Source: an uncultured Clostridia bacterium (GTDB lineage: Bacteria > Bacillota > Clostridia > TANB77 > CAG-508). From it: a stretch of 34,392 nt of DNA. Positions 19,309 through 31,131 of this stretch are shown here, in pieces. The notes beneath the pieces were generated by a model. It did not search any database. It was not told the origin of the DNA and saw nothing but the letters and a program-made list of their open reading frames with translations. The DNA lies in NCBI GenBank assembly GCA_947625685.1, contig CANQPK010000010.1, forward strand, positions 1 to 34,392, in the 5' to 3' direction. Numbering within the stretch: position 1 is the stretch's first letter; every line of letters begins with the position of its first letter. Position numbers and translations under genes: made by a program.

Positions 19309-20820
19309 ATGAAATTAATTTACAATAATGCAAATGGTAAAGAAGAAGCGTTAGATTATGCTACAACAGAAGGAAAGAGAATATATGTAAGAGGTATTAT
19401 GTATGTAATGTCTATGGCAATAAATGAAATTTATCCAAATAGATATTTTACTATAAATTATCAATTAGATAATTCTATGTTTTGTACATTTGATAATTTA
19501 GAAATAACAGATGAAGTTATATCAAATATAAAAAATAAAATGCAAGAAATAATAGATAAAGATTTACCAATAATAAAAAAAGAAATGACTCAAGAAGAAG
19601 CAGAAAAATTTTATGAAAAAGAAAGAACATTAAGAGGAGCTCTTCAATTAAATACTGAAACTAATGAAAAAGTATCATTATACTATTGTGAAAATTATTA
19701 TAATTATTTTTATGGGGATATGCCAATATCTACTGGTTATATGAAAATTTTTGATGTACAAAAGTATAGAGATGGTTTTTTACTAAGATATCCTAGCAAG
19801 AAAAACCCAGAAAAGTTGAAACCATTTAAAGACAATAAAAAACTAATGTCCACATTTGAGGAATATGAAGATATTTATAGAGTTTTAAAATTAAATACAA
19901 TATACAGATTAAATAAAAAAGTAGAAGAGGATGAAGGCAAAGAAACTATACTTATTTCTGAAAGCTTACATGAAAAGAAAATAGCAAATATTGCAGATAT
20001 GATTGCAAAAAATAAAAAAATTAAAATGATATTAATTGCCGGACCTTCATCATCTGGTAAAACTACATTTGCAAAACGACTTGGAATACAATTGAAATTG
20101 AATAATATAGAGCCAAAGACTTTGTCTGTTGATAACTATTTTGTAGAAAGAGAACAAACACCAAGAGATGAAAATGGAGAATATGATTTTGAATGCATAG
20201 ATGCTGTTGATTTAAAACTATTTAATGAACATATTTTAAGATTACTTGCAGGAGAAGAAGTAGAAATTCCAGAATTTGATTTCCAAACAGGACATAAAAT
20301 GTATCAAGGAAATAAAATGCAATTAAAAGAAAACGAAGTACTTGTTATAGAAGGAATACATTGTTTAAATGATAAACTTACTGATGCTATACCAAAGGAT
20401 CAAAAATTTAAAATATATATAAGTGCTTTAACTGTTTTAAATGTAGATTATTACAACAGAATATCTACAACTGATACAAGATTAATTAGAAGAATAGTAA
20501 GAGATTATAGATATAGAGGATATTCAGCAAAAGAAACTATAAAAAGATGGGATTCAGTAAATCAAGGAGAAAAGAAATATATATTTCCATATCAAGAAGA
20601 AGCGGATGTAATGTTTAATTCATCTTTGGTATATGAACTAGGAGTTTTAAAGGAATTTGCACTTCCTATTTTAAAGGAAATACAAAGCACAGATGGTGAA
20701 TATATAGAGGCAAAAAGACTTATAGATTTATTAAATTATTTTAAATCAATACCAACAGATTACATACCAGAAAGTTCAATTTTAAGAGAATTCATAGGAG
20801 GTAGTGCATTTAAATATTAA
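19309..20820 (+). CDS. Uridine kinase-like nucleoside kinase with N-terminal TGS/SAD-like region
   Basis: 503 residues from the ATG at 19309, chosen because gaaggg lies 8 bases upstream. An in-frame ATG at 19279 overlaps lepA and has no RBS. The N-terminal ~200 residues resemble the TGS/second-additional-domain part of threonyl-tRNA synthetase, as in known uridine-kinase-like fusions of Clostridia and Thermotoga. The C-terminal P-loop kinase has AGPSSSGKTTFA (Walker A), SVDNYFVER, IEGIHCLND (Walker B-like) and RRIVRDYRYRGYSA. It probably phosphorylates a nucleoside, but the substrate is not established. No in-frame CGG; it contains a CGA arginine (AKRLG). Confidence 0.85.
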   Translation: MKLIYNNANGKEEALDYATTEGKRIYVRGIMYVMSMAINEIYPNRYFTINYQLDNSMFCTFDNLEITDEVISNIKNKMQEIIDKDLPIIKKEMTQEEAEKFYEKERTLRGALQLNTETNEKVSLYYCENYYNYFYGDMPISTGYMKIFDVQKYRDGFLLRYPSKKNPEKLKPFKDNKKLMSTFEEYEDIYRVLKLNTIYRLNKKVEEDEGKETILISESLHEKKIANIADMIAKNKKIKMILIAGPSSSGKTTFAKRLGIQLKLNNIEPKTLSVDNYFVEREQTPRDENGEYDFECIDAVDLKLFNEHILRLLAGEEVEIPEFDFQTGHKMYQGNKMQLKENEVLVIEGIHCLNDKLTDAIPKDQKFKIYISALTVLNVDYYNRISTTDTRLIRRIVRDYRYRGYSAKETIKRWDSVNQGEKKYIFPYQEEADVMFNSSLVYELGVLKEFALPILKEIQSTDGEYIEAKRLIDLLNYFKSIPTDYIPESSILREFIGGSAFKY

Positions 20821-20838
20821 ATAAGAGGTTAGAAAAAT

Positions 20839-21156
20839 ATGGGAGCTAAGTTTACTGAAATAGACGAAGAATTTATATGTGAAAACTGTGGAAAGAAAGT
20901 AGAAAAATTAGGATATTCTTGTAGAAATCATTGCCCACATTGTCTTTATTCAAAGCATGTAGATAAAAATCCTGGAGATAGAGAAGAAATGTGTCATGGT
21001 TTATTAGAACCAATAGGAATTGAAATAAGCTCTAAAAAAGGTTATGTCATAGTTTTTAAATGTATGAAATGTGGACAAATTAGGAAGAATAAAGTTGCTG
21101 AGGATGATAATATGGAGCTAGTTTATGAGATAGCAAGAAGAAACCAATATAACTAA
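20839..21156 (+). CDS. RNHCP-domain zinc-binding protein
   Basis: 105 residues with the signature CRNHCPHCLYSKHVD and paired cysteines FICENCGKK and FKCMKCGQ, plus PGDREEMCHG: the RNHCP family, a small zinc-ribbon-like domain of unknown function. RBS agaggtt is weak. It starts 18 bases after the nucleoside kinase, so it is likely the last gene of that transcript. Confidence 0.85.
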   Translation: MGAKFTEIDEEFICENCGKKVEKLGYSCRNHCPHCLYSKHVDKNPGDREEMCHGLLEPIGIEISSKKGYVIVFKCMKCGQIRKNKVAEDDNMELVYEIARRNQYN

Positions 21157-21233
21157 ATATTACAGTTATAGGATGTACTTTAATTTCCGCTAAACTCTAA
21201 AAGAGTGTTATATCTATAAAGGAGGATTTCAAG

Positions 21234-22836
21234 TTGAGAAATAATATCTTTATATACATATTTGTAATTATAGTAATTCGGATTAATTTTATTTTCTGCT
21301 TACTATATTTATCATGATGATAAAGCAGAAGTTGTTGATACTAATAATGTAGTTGTAGAAGATGGTACAGAAATAAACAACTTAAGACTTGGAATATCTA
21401 GTGTAGATACATTGAATCCAATATTGAGTAAAAATCAAAATGTTCAAGATATTTCTAAACTTATCTATGAACCACTTTTAAAGATAACAGAGGATTTTAA
21501 ACTAGAGCCAACATTAGCTACAGAATGGTCTAAGGCAGATAATACTTCATATCTTATAAAACTAAGGGGAAATGTAAAATGGCATAATGGTGCTGATTTT
21601 AATGCAGATGATGTAAAATTTACAATAGATACAATTAAAAGTTTAGGCGATGGATACATTTATTATTCAAATGTTCAAAATATAGATTATGTAGAAATTA
21701 TTAGTTCAGATCTTTTAAAAATACATTTGTTTCAAGAAGAGGCTTTATTCGAATACAATCTAACTTTCCCAATAATATGTTCTACATTTTATGATGAAGA
21801 TGATATTTTAATTTCAAGTAAAAATAATATACCAATGGGTACAGGAATTTATAAAATAAATTCTGTAGATATAAATACACAAATGCAATTAAAAATAAAT
21901 ACTAATTGGTGGAATCTATCAAATATTAGTCCAAAAGCAGAAGAATTGAATGTAAAGATATTTTCTTCTGTTGCAGAAATGTATAATGCATATAAACTTG
22001 GAAGCTTAGACATATTGACAACGATGCAGTCATCAAATATTGAACAAAATATTGGAACAATAGGATATAACAAAAAAGATATTTGTGGAAGGCAGTTTGA
22101 TTATCTAGCTTTAAATTGCAAAGAAAATGTTTTATCAAATAAAGAAGTAAGACAAGCAATAAGCTATGCAATAAACAAGGAAGAAATAAATAATGTAGCA
22201 TATGGAGGAAAGTATATTATAAAAGATTTTCCTTTGTCTTATGGAAGTTATTTATATAATGAAAAAACACAAGAATATAATCAAGATAAGGCAAAAGAGA
22301 TTTTGCAAAGTAACGGATGGGAATATAAAAATAATTATTGGCAAAAGAAAGTAAATAGGAATAATATAAAAGTCAAAATAGATTTAGTTGTAAATTCATC
22401 TAACCAAGGAAGAGTGAAAGCAGCAAATGTTATAAAAGAAAATTTAGAAAAAATAGGGATACCAGTAAAAATAATATCAGTAAAAGATACAACATATCAA
22501 AATTACATTACAAATAAAAATTATGATATACTAATAACTGGGGTAACGGTAGGAACAAAACCAGATTTAAGTAGATACTTTGGAGAAAATAATCTCGCAA
22601 ATTATGAAAATACAGATGCTAGTTCAATATTAAATGAACTATATAGTATATCTGATGAAAATACTTTAAAAGAAAAATATAAAACATTACAAACCATATA
22701 TGAAGATGACAGAGCATATATAGGATTATACTTTGATACAATATCATTAATAACAACAAAAAGTTTTGCTGGAACAATTAATCCAACTTGGTATAACTTA
22801 TTTTATAATATACAAGCTTGTTACAGAAAAAATTAA
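21234..22836 (+). CDS. Peptide/oligopeptide ABC transporter substrate-binding protein with one +1 CGG site
   Basis: Extracytoplasmic solute-binding protein family 5, corrected length 533 residues. Start is TTG at 21234, supported by a perfect RBS (aaaggagg, 8 bases before). An extra C at 21279 (att-C-gga, Gly16) falls inside the N-terminal hydrophobic anchor (VIIVIGLILFS). Without the shift, the anchor and the mature protein would be in different frames. The mature part shows LEPTLATEWSKADN, IKLRGNVKWHNGADF and VRQAISYAINKEEI, all family hallmarks. No lipobox Cys follows the helix, so it is probably membrane-anchored by its uncleaved helix. No permease or ATPase genes are nearby, so it is an orphan binding protein here. 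Confidence 0.88.
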
Positions 22837-22855
22837 AAATTTTTTTAAAAAAGTA

Positions 22856-22883
22856 TTGACAAAAAAATTATTAAGTATATAAT
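22856..22883 (+). promoter_or_regulatory. recA promoter
   Basis: Consensus TTGACA (22856-22861), 16 bases, consensus TATAAT (22878-22883), then an RBS aggagg before the ATG at 22921. Confidence 0.8.
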
Positions 22884-22888
22884 ATAGA

Positions 22889-22902
22889 CAAACAGATGTT
22901 TT
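22889..22902 (+). promoter_or_regulatory. Putative LexA (SOS) operator over the recA start site
   Basis: CAAACAGATGTTTT matches the Gram-positive SOS box CGAACRNRYGTTYC at 12 of 14 positions. It lies immediately after the -10 box, covering the expected transcription start, where LexA binding would block initiation. The fit to established SOS control of recA supports it. No lexA gene is in the window. Confidence 0.6.
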
Positions 22903-22920
22903 AATATAGGAGGAATTAAT

Positions 22921-24003
22921 ATGGCAAAAGAAAATAATGAAAAGAAAATTGCATTAGAAATGGCATTAGGACAAATTGAAAAACAATTTGGTAAAGGTTC
23001 AGTAATGAAACTAGGAGAATTTAAAGAAATGAACATAGAGGCTATACCAACAGGAGCATTAAGCTTAGATATAGCTTTAGGAATAGGAGGAGTACCAAGA
23101 GGAAGAATCATAGAAATATTTGGACCCGAAAGTTCAGGAAAAACAACTCTTGCTTTACATATAATTGCAGAGGCTCAAAAAGCAAATGGAGAAGCAGCAT
23201 TTATCGATGCAGAGCACGCATTAGATCCTGTATATGCTAAAAATTTAGGAGTGGATATAAATAACTTAATAGTTTCACAACCAGATACAGGAGAACAGGC
23301 ATTAGAAATTGCTGAATCATTAATCAGAAGCGGAGCTTTAGATGTAATAGTAGTTGACTCAGTTGCAGCTCTAGTTCCAAAAGCAGAAATAGACGGAGAT
23401 ATGGGAGATGCACATGTAGGACTTCAAGCAAGACTTATGTCACAAGCATTAAGAAAACTTGCAGGTGCTGTTAATAAATCAAAAACAGTTATAATATTTA
23501 TAAACCAATTAAGAGAAAAAGTTGGAATAATGTTTGGAAATCCTGAAACAACCACAGGAGGAAGAGCACTTAAGTTTTATGCTTCAGTTAGAATGGATAT
23601 AAGAAAAGTAGAAAATATTAAACAAGACGGAGAAGTTATAGGAAACAGAGCAAGAGTAAAAGTAGTAAAAAACAAAGTCGCTCCACCTTTCAGAGAGGCT
23701 GAGTTTGATATACTATATGGAAAGGGAATATCAAAAGAAGGAAACATATTGGATATAGCAGTTGGACTAGATATAGTAGAAAAGAGTGGATCTTGGTTTA
23801 ATTACAAAGGTGAAAAAATAGGACAAGGCAGAGAAAATGCTAAACAATATTTAAAAGATAATCCAAAGGTAATGAAAGAAATAGAAGATAAAATAAGAGA
23901 AAACAGAAGACAAGCATTTGAAAATAGTTTAGTAGAGGAAGAAACTTCTCAAAATAGTTCAGAAGAAGTTAAAGAAAAATCAGAAGTAGAGGAAGAAGAA
24001 TAA
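22921..24003 (+). CDS. recA: Recombinase RecA
   Basis: 360 residues, full length. It catalyses homologous pairing and strand exchange and activates LexA cleavage. Walker A is GPESSGKTT (from residue 68), Walker B is [13 protein letters not shown], and the conserved loops [19 protein letters not shown] and [18 protein letters not shown] are present. The acidic C-terminal tail ends EVEEEE. Many glycine codons, none preceded by an in-frame extra C. It is followed 4 bases later by recX, its usual regulator. Confidence 0.99.
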   Translation: MAKENNEKKIALEMALGQIEKQFGKGSVMKLGEFKEMNIEAIPTGALSLDIALGIGGVPRGRIIEIFGPESSGKTTLALHIIAEAQKANGEAAFIDAEHALDPVYAKNLGVDINNLIVSQPDTGEQALEIAESLIRSGALDVIVVDSVAALVPKAEIDGDMGDAHVGLQARLMSQALRKLAGAVNKSKTVIIFINQLREKVGIMFGNPETTTGGRALKFYASVRMDIRKVENIKQDGEVIGNRARVKVVKNKVAPPFREAEFDILYGKGISKEGNILDIAVGLDIVEKSGSWFNYKGEKIGQGRENAKQYLKDNPKVMKEIEDKIRENRRQAFENSLVEEETSQNSSEEVKEKSEVEEEE

Positions 24004-24007
24004 TAAT

Positions 24008-24448
24008 ATGTATACACCAGAAGAGTTTGATAAATATAAAACCAAAGTTATGACATATATTCTATATAAAAAAAGAACTGAGTCAGAAGTAAGAAAGAAA
24101 TTCTGCAGTACAGTTGAAGAAGAAATGCTGGACGATATTATAGAATATGTTAAAGAGGCTGGATATATAAATGATCAAGAATATATAAAAAAACTTGTTC
24201 AAGAATATATGAATTTAAAAGAAATGTCTATTAGAGAGATGAAACTTAAGCTATATCAAAAAGGAATATATGCAGATGAAATAAATGATTATATTGAAGA
24301 AAATAGAGAAATGCTTGAAGAATATGAATTAAATTCAGCTAAAAAGATATTTGAAAAAAAGAAAAGTTTAAATGATAAACAAAAAATTACAAAATATCTA
24401 TTAAATAGAGGATTTGATCCAGATATATTATCTAAAATAGAAGATTAA
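24008..24448 (+). CDS. recX: Regulatory protein RecX
   Basis: 146 residues, helical, matching the RecX three-helix repeat pattern (YILYKKRTESEVRKKF, then DDIIEYVKEAGYINDQEY, then LNRGFDPDIL). RecX limits RecA filament extension. It starts 4 bases after recA and is probably co-transcribed under the same SOS-type promoter. Confidence 0.88.
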   Translation: MYTPEEFDKYKTKVMTYILYKKRTESEVRKKFCSTVEEEMLDDIIEYVKEAGYINDQEYIKKLVQEYMNLKEMSIREMKLKLYQKGIYADEINDYIEENREMLEEYELNSAKKIFEKKKSLNDKQKITKYLLNRGFDPDILSKIED

Positions 24449-24537
24449 AATAAAAGGCTAAAATAAAAACTAAAATTTAAAAATAATTGAAAAAGATATA
24501 TCTATAATTAAGAATTACTTAGGAAGGAAAATATATA

Positions 24538-25293
24538 ATGCAAAATGTACTAACACTTCAAACAAATAAAATACAAATTAAATTAGAAAATTTTGAAGGA
24601 CCATTAGATTTACTATGTCATTTGATTGACAAAAATAAAATGAATATATATGACATAAACTTAAATATGCTAACAGATCAATATATAGAATATATAAATC
24701 AAATGGAAAAACAGAAATTAGAAATAGGTAGTGAATTTTTAGTAATGGCATCAACTCTTCTATTAATCAAATCAAAAGGATTACTTCCAAAATCAGACAA
24801 TAACGAAGAAGAAGAAATTACAGAAGAAGAATTAATTAGAAGAATTGTCGAATACAAAAAATATAAAGAAATTACAACAAAATTAAAAGAATTATATAAT
24901 ACATATTCTAATAGATTTTATAGAACTACTGAAGATATTGAACTGCCAAAACAGACATTAGATAAAAACTATAAAAAGGAAACAATTGTAGATTTATATA
25001 CGAATGTTTTGGATAGATATCAAAATAAGATTAATTATGACGCAAAAAATATAGAAAAAATCGCAATAAAGGATACATATACAGTTGGAAGTAAAGTAAA
25101 AGAAATATTCAAAATTCTTATAAAAAAGCCTAAGTTTGTATTTAATAAAATGTATACTTTATCAAAATGTAACAAAGTAGAGATTGTAACAGCTTTTACT
25201 GGACTTTTAGAATTATCAAGAAGGAATAAAGTAGAAACGACACAAAACAAACTCTTTGGAGATATAACAGTTTCAAAAAGGAAAAGGGCATAA
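24538..25293 (+). CDS. scpA: Segregation and condensation protein A
   Basis: 251 residues, the kleisin of the SMC-ScpAB condensin complex. The N-terminal kleisin motif is unmistakable: FEGPLDLLCHLIDKNKMNIYDI, broken here as FEGPLDLLCHLI and DKNKMNIYDI, followed by QYIEYINQMEK and EFLVMASTLLLIKSKGLLP. A C-terminal winged-helix region lies at ~190-240. RBS aggaagga. The usual partner gene scpB does not follow. The next 130 bases are non-coding, then comes DUF2953. Confidence 0.93.
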   Translation: MQNVLTLQTNKIQIKLENFEGPLDLLCHLIDKNKMNIYDINLNMLTDQYIEYINQMEKQKLEIGSEFLVMASTLLLIKSKGLLPKSDNNEEEEITEEELIRRIVEYKKYKEITTKLKELYNTYSNRFYRTTEDIELPKQTLDKNYKKETIVDLYTNVLDRYQNKINYDAKNIEKIAIKDTYTVGSKVKEIFKILIKKPKFVFNKMYTLSKCNKVEIVTAFTGLLELSRRNKVETTQNKLFGDITVSKRKRA

Positions 25294-25368
25294 GGACTAT
25301 GTACTTAACTAGCATATATTAATAAATATACTGTGGATAATAATCTTCATAAATAAGTATATTTTTAC

Positions 25369-25450
25369 AAAAAATGGTAAAACTAAAAATAGATGTGTTT
25401 CAGATAGAGAGGAAGTGAACACATGTATGAAACTAGTTTTACCATTTTTT
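25369..25450 (+). promoter_or_regulatory. Large nested RNA hairpin enclosing the RBS and start of the DUF2953 gene
   Basis: Outer arms 25369-25385 and 25434-25450 are perfectly complementary over 17 bp, and the 3' arm ends in a run of T. Inside, ATGTGTTtCA (25393-25402) pairs with TGAACACAT (25416-25424) with one bulge. The inner loop (25403-25415) carries the purine-rich RBS agagagg, and the ATG lies between the two stems. The structure resembles a terminator or translational control element built into the first codons of the gene. Confidence 0.55.
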
Positions 25451-26078
25451 TATATAATTATATCTATTATAGCTTTTTTAATATTACTAATTTTAGTTTT
25501 AGTGATTAGAATAAATATTAATGAAATAAGAATAAGTAACATAGCAAATGGAATAAAAAAGGAAAAGGCGGAAAATAAATACAATATATTTATTGAATTG
25601 CTCATATTTGGCAAAATTAAAATTGCAAAAATTAAACTAAATCAAAATACATTAGAAAAATTAAAATTAGAAGAAAAACTAGAAAATGCAAAAAAAGATG
25701 CAGAAAATATAAAGGAAGACTTGAAAATTGTAAAACAAATTAAGACATTAGAGATAATAAAAAGATTGAAAGTAAAAATTGAGAAATTTAATCTTTATGG
25801 AGAAATTGGGACAGAGAATGCAATGATTACAGCTTTTTTAGTATCTATCATTTCATCATTATTTCGGTATATTGTTTAGAAAAGCAGATTATAGAAAAAT
25901 AAATTTTAAAATACTTCCTTTGTATCAATATGGAAATGCTATAAATTTTAGGTTAAATTGTATAATTAATGTAAAATTGGTACATATTATCCATATAATA
26001 TATATTTTATCAAAGAAAGGAATGATTAAAAATGAGCGAACATCCAATAGAAGGTCTTATGATTACAGCTATGAATAG
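25427..26078 (+). CDS. DUF2953 (YtfI-like) protein with one +1 CGG site
   Basis: 216 residues corrected. The N-terminal hydrophobic helix (FFYIIISIIAFLILLILVLVI) is followed by a Lys/Glu-rich, probably coiled region and the DUF2953 core (FNLYGEIGTENAM...). An extra C at 25865 (ttt-C-ggt, Gly147) breaks the frame in SSLFGILFRKADY, using GGT. Skipping it continues 70 residues to TAG, through KILPLYQYGNAINFRLNC, which carries the conserved C-terminal half. The start is uncertain: ATG 25427 (SD-like ggaagtga 8 bases upstream) or GTG 25415. The gene overlaps the ytfJ start by 47 bases. The DUF2953-ytfJ pair is a known sporulation-associated neighbourhood, so a role with GerW/YtfJ is likely but unproven. 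Confidence 0.82.
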
Positions 26079-26634
26079 TATTCAAGATATGATTGATGTA
26101 AATACAATCATTGGAGAACCAATCGAAACAAATAATAATGTAATAATAATTCCAATATCTAAAGTATCATTCGGATTTGCAGCTGGAGGCAGTGAATTTA
26201 AAGGAGAAACTATAAACGAATATTCAAGAAAAGACGAAGAAGAACAAGTACAATATAGATTGCCATTTGGTGGAGGAAGTGGCGCAGGAGTTAATATTAA
26301 TCCAGTAGCATTTCTAGTAGTACAAGCAAATAATGTAAAACTTCTACCAGTATCACATTCTTCAGCAATAGACAAGCTATTAGACTATGTGCCAGATGCA
26401 ATAGATAAAGTAAATAATTTAGTTAATAAACAAATGCAAATGAATAAAGAAGACAAAGAAAAAAACCAAGGAGGAAGTAGCAAAGAAAATAAAACAGAAA
26501 AAGCAAGTACTTCTAATAGGACAAGACCTAGAAGAAATAGAGCAAGAAACAACGAAACTTATGAATATGAATATAACGAAGTCCCAGAAGTAGATGATAT
26601 TATAGAAGAAGTTCAAGATGATTATGATGATTAA
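26032..26634 (+). CDS. ytfJ: GerW/YtfJ-family sporulation protein
   Basis: 200 residues. HPIEGLMITAMNSIQDMIDVNTIIGEPI and the glycine-rich VSFGFAAGGSEF and PFGGGSGAGVNINPVAFLVV segments (quoted here in parts) define the GerW family of forespore proteins needed for normal spore properties or germination. The C-terminal ~70 residues are charged and low complexity (Lys/Glu, then Arg/Asn, then acidic). Its start codon lies within the end of the DUF2953 gene, so translation is probably coupled. Presence of this gene suggests that the organism sporulates or recently did. Confidence 0.9.
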   Translation: MSEHPIEGLMITAMNSIQDMIDVNTIIGEPIETNNNVIIIPISKVSFGFAAGGSEFKGETINEYSRKDEEEQVQYRLPFGGGSGAGVNINPVAFLVVQANNVKLLPVSHSSAIDKLLDYVPDAIDKVNNLVNKQMQMNKEDKEKNQGGSSKENKTEKASTSNRTRPRRNRARNNETYEYEYNEVPEVDDIIEEVQDDYDD

Positions 26635-26688
26635 AGAATGAAAGAGTTTAAAAGAGAAAATGATTAAAGAGAGGAAAAGTGATTTAAA

Positions 26689-27132
26689 ATGAAAGTTAGA
26701 GAATGCATGAGTTTAGATATATGCAGTTGTAAGCCAGATACAGCAGTAAGTGATGTGGCAAAAATGATGAATGAATATCATGTAGGAAGTATGCCTATAT
26801 GTGATGATGAAAAAAATGTTGTAGGAATTATAACAGACAGAGATATAACATTAAGATGTGTAGCTTGCGGAAAGGATGCAAAATCAACTCCTGCAAGTGA
26901 GGTTATGACAACAAGCGTATGTTGTTGTGAATGTGACACAGATGTAGGAGAAGCAACTAATCTAATGTCAAATATGCAAGTTAGGAGAATACCCGTATTA
27001 GAGAATAATAAGATTGTTGGAATGTTAACTTTAGGAGATTTAGCAAATAGCAAAAATGTATCAGCAAAAGAAGTATCAGACACAGTAGAAAATATATGTA
27101 GATGTGGAGGACATTCAAAGAATAATTGCTAG
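26689..27132 (+). CDS. Protein with two CBS domains and cysteine pairs
   Basis: 147 residues: two tandem CBS domains (VGSMPICDDEKNVVGIITDRDI at ~30-50 and VRRIPVLENNKIVGMLTLGDL at ~98-118). CBS pairs bind adenosyl nucleotides and act as energy or ligand sensors. Unusually many cysteines: ICSC near the N-terminus, CVAC, CCCEC, and CRCGG close to the C-terminus, suggesting metal or redox binding. Partner enzyme unknown. Confidence 0.85.
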   Translation: MKVRECMSLDICSCKPDTAVSDVAKMMNEYHVGSMPICDDEKNVVGIITDRDITLRCVACGKDAKSTPASEVMTTSVCCCECDTDVGEATNLMSNMQVRRIPVLENNKIVGMLTLGDLANSKNVSAKEVSDTVENICRCGGHSKNNC

Positions 27133-27187
27133 AATTCAAGAATAAAATTTAAATATAGACGAAGGATAAAAACTTGAGGAGGAACTT

Positions 27188-28285
27188 ATGGTTGTAGATG
27201 TTGGATATTGGAGAAAAGTAACAAAAAGACTACTAACACTAGCCATAACAATACTTGGAATATATTTAGCAATCAAAATGGCAGTGTTTTATATGCCATT
27301 TTTGATTGCTTTTATTATTTCTATAATGGTAGAACCACTAATACGAAAATTATCTAAAAAAATAAATATTACAAGAAAGGCAAGTGCCATAATTGTATTA
27401 GTTTTAGTATTTGCAATAATCGTAGGGGTATTGTTTTTAGGAATTGCGATATTTATAGACGAAGGATCTAGTTTGCTCGGATCTTTAAATAATTATATAG
27501 ATGAAGGATATAGCTACATAATGAGTTATATTGATAAAATAAATTTTGATGAATTGCAAATATCTGATGAAGTTATGAATATACTTAAAAATTCTGCAAC
27601 TAACCTTTTAAATACTATTTCACAGTGGATAACTAAATTTTTAACATCAATAATTTCTATAATCTCATCAATAGGAACAGTTGGAATTTATATAGTAATT
27701 ACAATACTTGCTACATATTTTATATGTGCAGATAGATTATATATTTTGGACCAAATAGAACATCATTTTCCAAAAGATTGGGTAAAGAAATTTAGCAAAA
27801 ACATAAAGAAAATTATAGAACTTCTTGGAGGATATATAAAAGCACAAGTTATTTTGATATTTATAAACTTCATATTAGTTCTAATTGGATTATTTACATT
27901 TGACATATTTGGGATAGAAGTAGGATATCCTTTACTTATGGCACTTCTTGTTGCCTTTGCAGATGCACTTCCAATAGTTGGTTCAGGAACAGTTTTGCTT
28001 CCTTGGGCAGTAATTTGCAGTGTTGATGGAAGAATAAATTTAGCAATATGTTTAGTAGTTTTGTATGTAGTTATAACTATTGTAAGACAATTATTAGAGC
28101 CTAAAGTTGTAAGCAAGCACATAGGAATACATCCAATATTTACTTTAATTGCAATGTATACAGGATATAAAGTTATGGGAATAGTAGGTCTTTTAGTAGG
28201 ACCGATTCTTGTAATAATTCTAAAACCAATATTTGAAACGTTGATAGATAAAGGTATTGTTAAGACTATTTTTGATAAGAAATAA
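27188..28285 (+). CDS. AI-2E/YtvI-family integral membrane protein
   Basis: 365 residues with about eight hydrophobic segments in the pattern of the AI-2E transporter superfamily: two or three helices near residues 10-90, a soluble section, then a C-terminal bundle from ~150. FADALPIVGSGTVLLPWA and the closing GPILVIILKPIF are family hallmarks. The N-terminal WRKVTKRLLTLAI resembles YtvI of sporulating Firmicutes. Substrate unknown. RBS gaggagg. Confidence 0.82.
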   Translation: MVVDVGYWRKVTKRLLTLAITILGIYLAIKMAVFYMPFLIAFIISIMVEPLIRKLSKKINITRKASAIIVLVLVFAIIVGVLFLGIAIFIDEGSSLLGSLNNYIDEGYSYIMSYIDKINFDELQISDEVMNILKNSATNLLNTISQWITKFLTSIISIISSIGTVGIYIVITILATYFICADRLYILDQIEHHFPKDWVKKFSKNIKKIIELLGGYIKAQVILIFINFILVLIGLFTFDIFGIEVGYPLLMALLVAFADALPIVGSGTVLLPWAVICSVDGRINLAICLVVLYVVITIVRQLLEPKVVSKHIGIHPIFTLIAMYTGYKVMGIVGLLVGPILVIILKPIFETLIDKGIVKTIFDKK

Positions 28286-28421
28286 AAAATATATATCTAG
28301 ATAAAAATATATTTTAAAGAAAATTCAAATTAAATATTTTTCAATTACCTCTTTATTTTTTTTCTAATATTCGATATAATAAAAAAAGCAAAATAAGTTT
28401 TAAAATAATCAGTATAAAATT

Positions 28422-28437
28422 ACCAGAAAGGACTGGT
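28422..28437 (+). promoter_or_regulatory. Small hairpin presenting the pgsA ribosome binding site
   Basis: ACCAG and CTGGT flank the six-base loop aaagga, which is the pgsA Shine-Dalgarno sequence, 12 bases before ATG. The stem is only 5 bp. It may be coincidental. Confidence 0.3.
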
Positions 28438-28444
28438 TTAAGAT

Positions 28445-29050
28445 ATGAATTTACCAAATAAACTAACAGTTATCAGAATTATACTTGTACTAATTATGGT
28501 CATAATACCATTTATAAGAATAGAGGGCGAGATATTTGGAGTACCAATATCATTTTTGATAATGAATTTAATATTCATTGTAGCATCACTTACAGATAAA
28601 CTTGATGGATATTTAGCACGCTCAAGAAATGAAGTAACAAATTTTGGAAAATTTTTAGATCCAATAGCTGACAAAATATTAGTACTTTCTGCAATGCTTA
28701 TACTTGTTGAAGCAGGAACACTTCCTGCTTGGATACCAATAATTGTATTAACTCGTGAATTTGTTGTTTCTGCATATAGATTAATTGCAGTAGAACAAGG
28801 TGGAAAAGTAATTGCTGCATCAAATTGGGGAAAATTAAAAACAGTAACTCAGATGATAGCTATAATTTTTGCATTTATAAATATTAATGGAACAAATGTA
28901 TTTTTTGGATTCTTAAACAATAGCTTACAACCAATGGAATTAGCAATAAACATAATAACATCCATTATGATGTTAATATCAGTAATCGCAACAATATTCT
29001 CAGGTTGGGACTACATAAAGGATGGAAAAGATTTATTAAAAGATAAATAA
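28445..29050 (+). CDS. pgsA: CDP-diacylglycerol--glycerol-3-phosphate 3-phosphatidyltransferase
   Basis: 201 residues. Makes phosphatidylglycerol phosphate at the membrane. The CDP-alcohol phosphotransferase motif is complete, within DKLDGYLARSRNEV and NFGKFLDPIADK (D-x2-DG-x2-AR ... G-x3-D-x3-D). N-terminal LPNKLTVIRIIL is typical of PgsA. Several membrane helices. It includes a CGC arginine codon at 28619-28621, direct evidence that CGC is ordinary Arg here. Confidence 0.95.
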   Translation: MNLPNKLTVIRIILVLIMVIIPFIRIEGEIFGVPISFLIMNLIFIVASLTDKLDGYLARSRNEVTNFGKFLDPIADKILVLSAMLILVEAGTLPAWIPIIVLTREFVVSAYRLIAVEQGGKVIAASNWGKLKTVTQMIAIIFAFININGTNVFFGFLNNSLQPMELAINIITSIMMLISVIATIFSGWDYIKDGKDLLKDK

Positions 29051-29108
29051 AAGTCCGAGAAAGTGAATTATAATAACAAAAGGATAGCTTTTGAAAGGAA
29101 AGATTTAA

Positions 29109-31106
<1,998 letters not shown>

Positions 31107-31131
31107 AAGATACCTTAAGAAAGGATTAATT

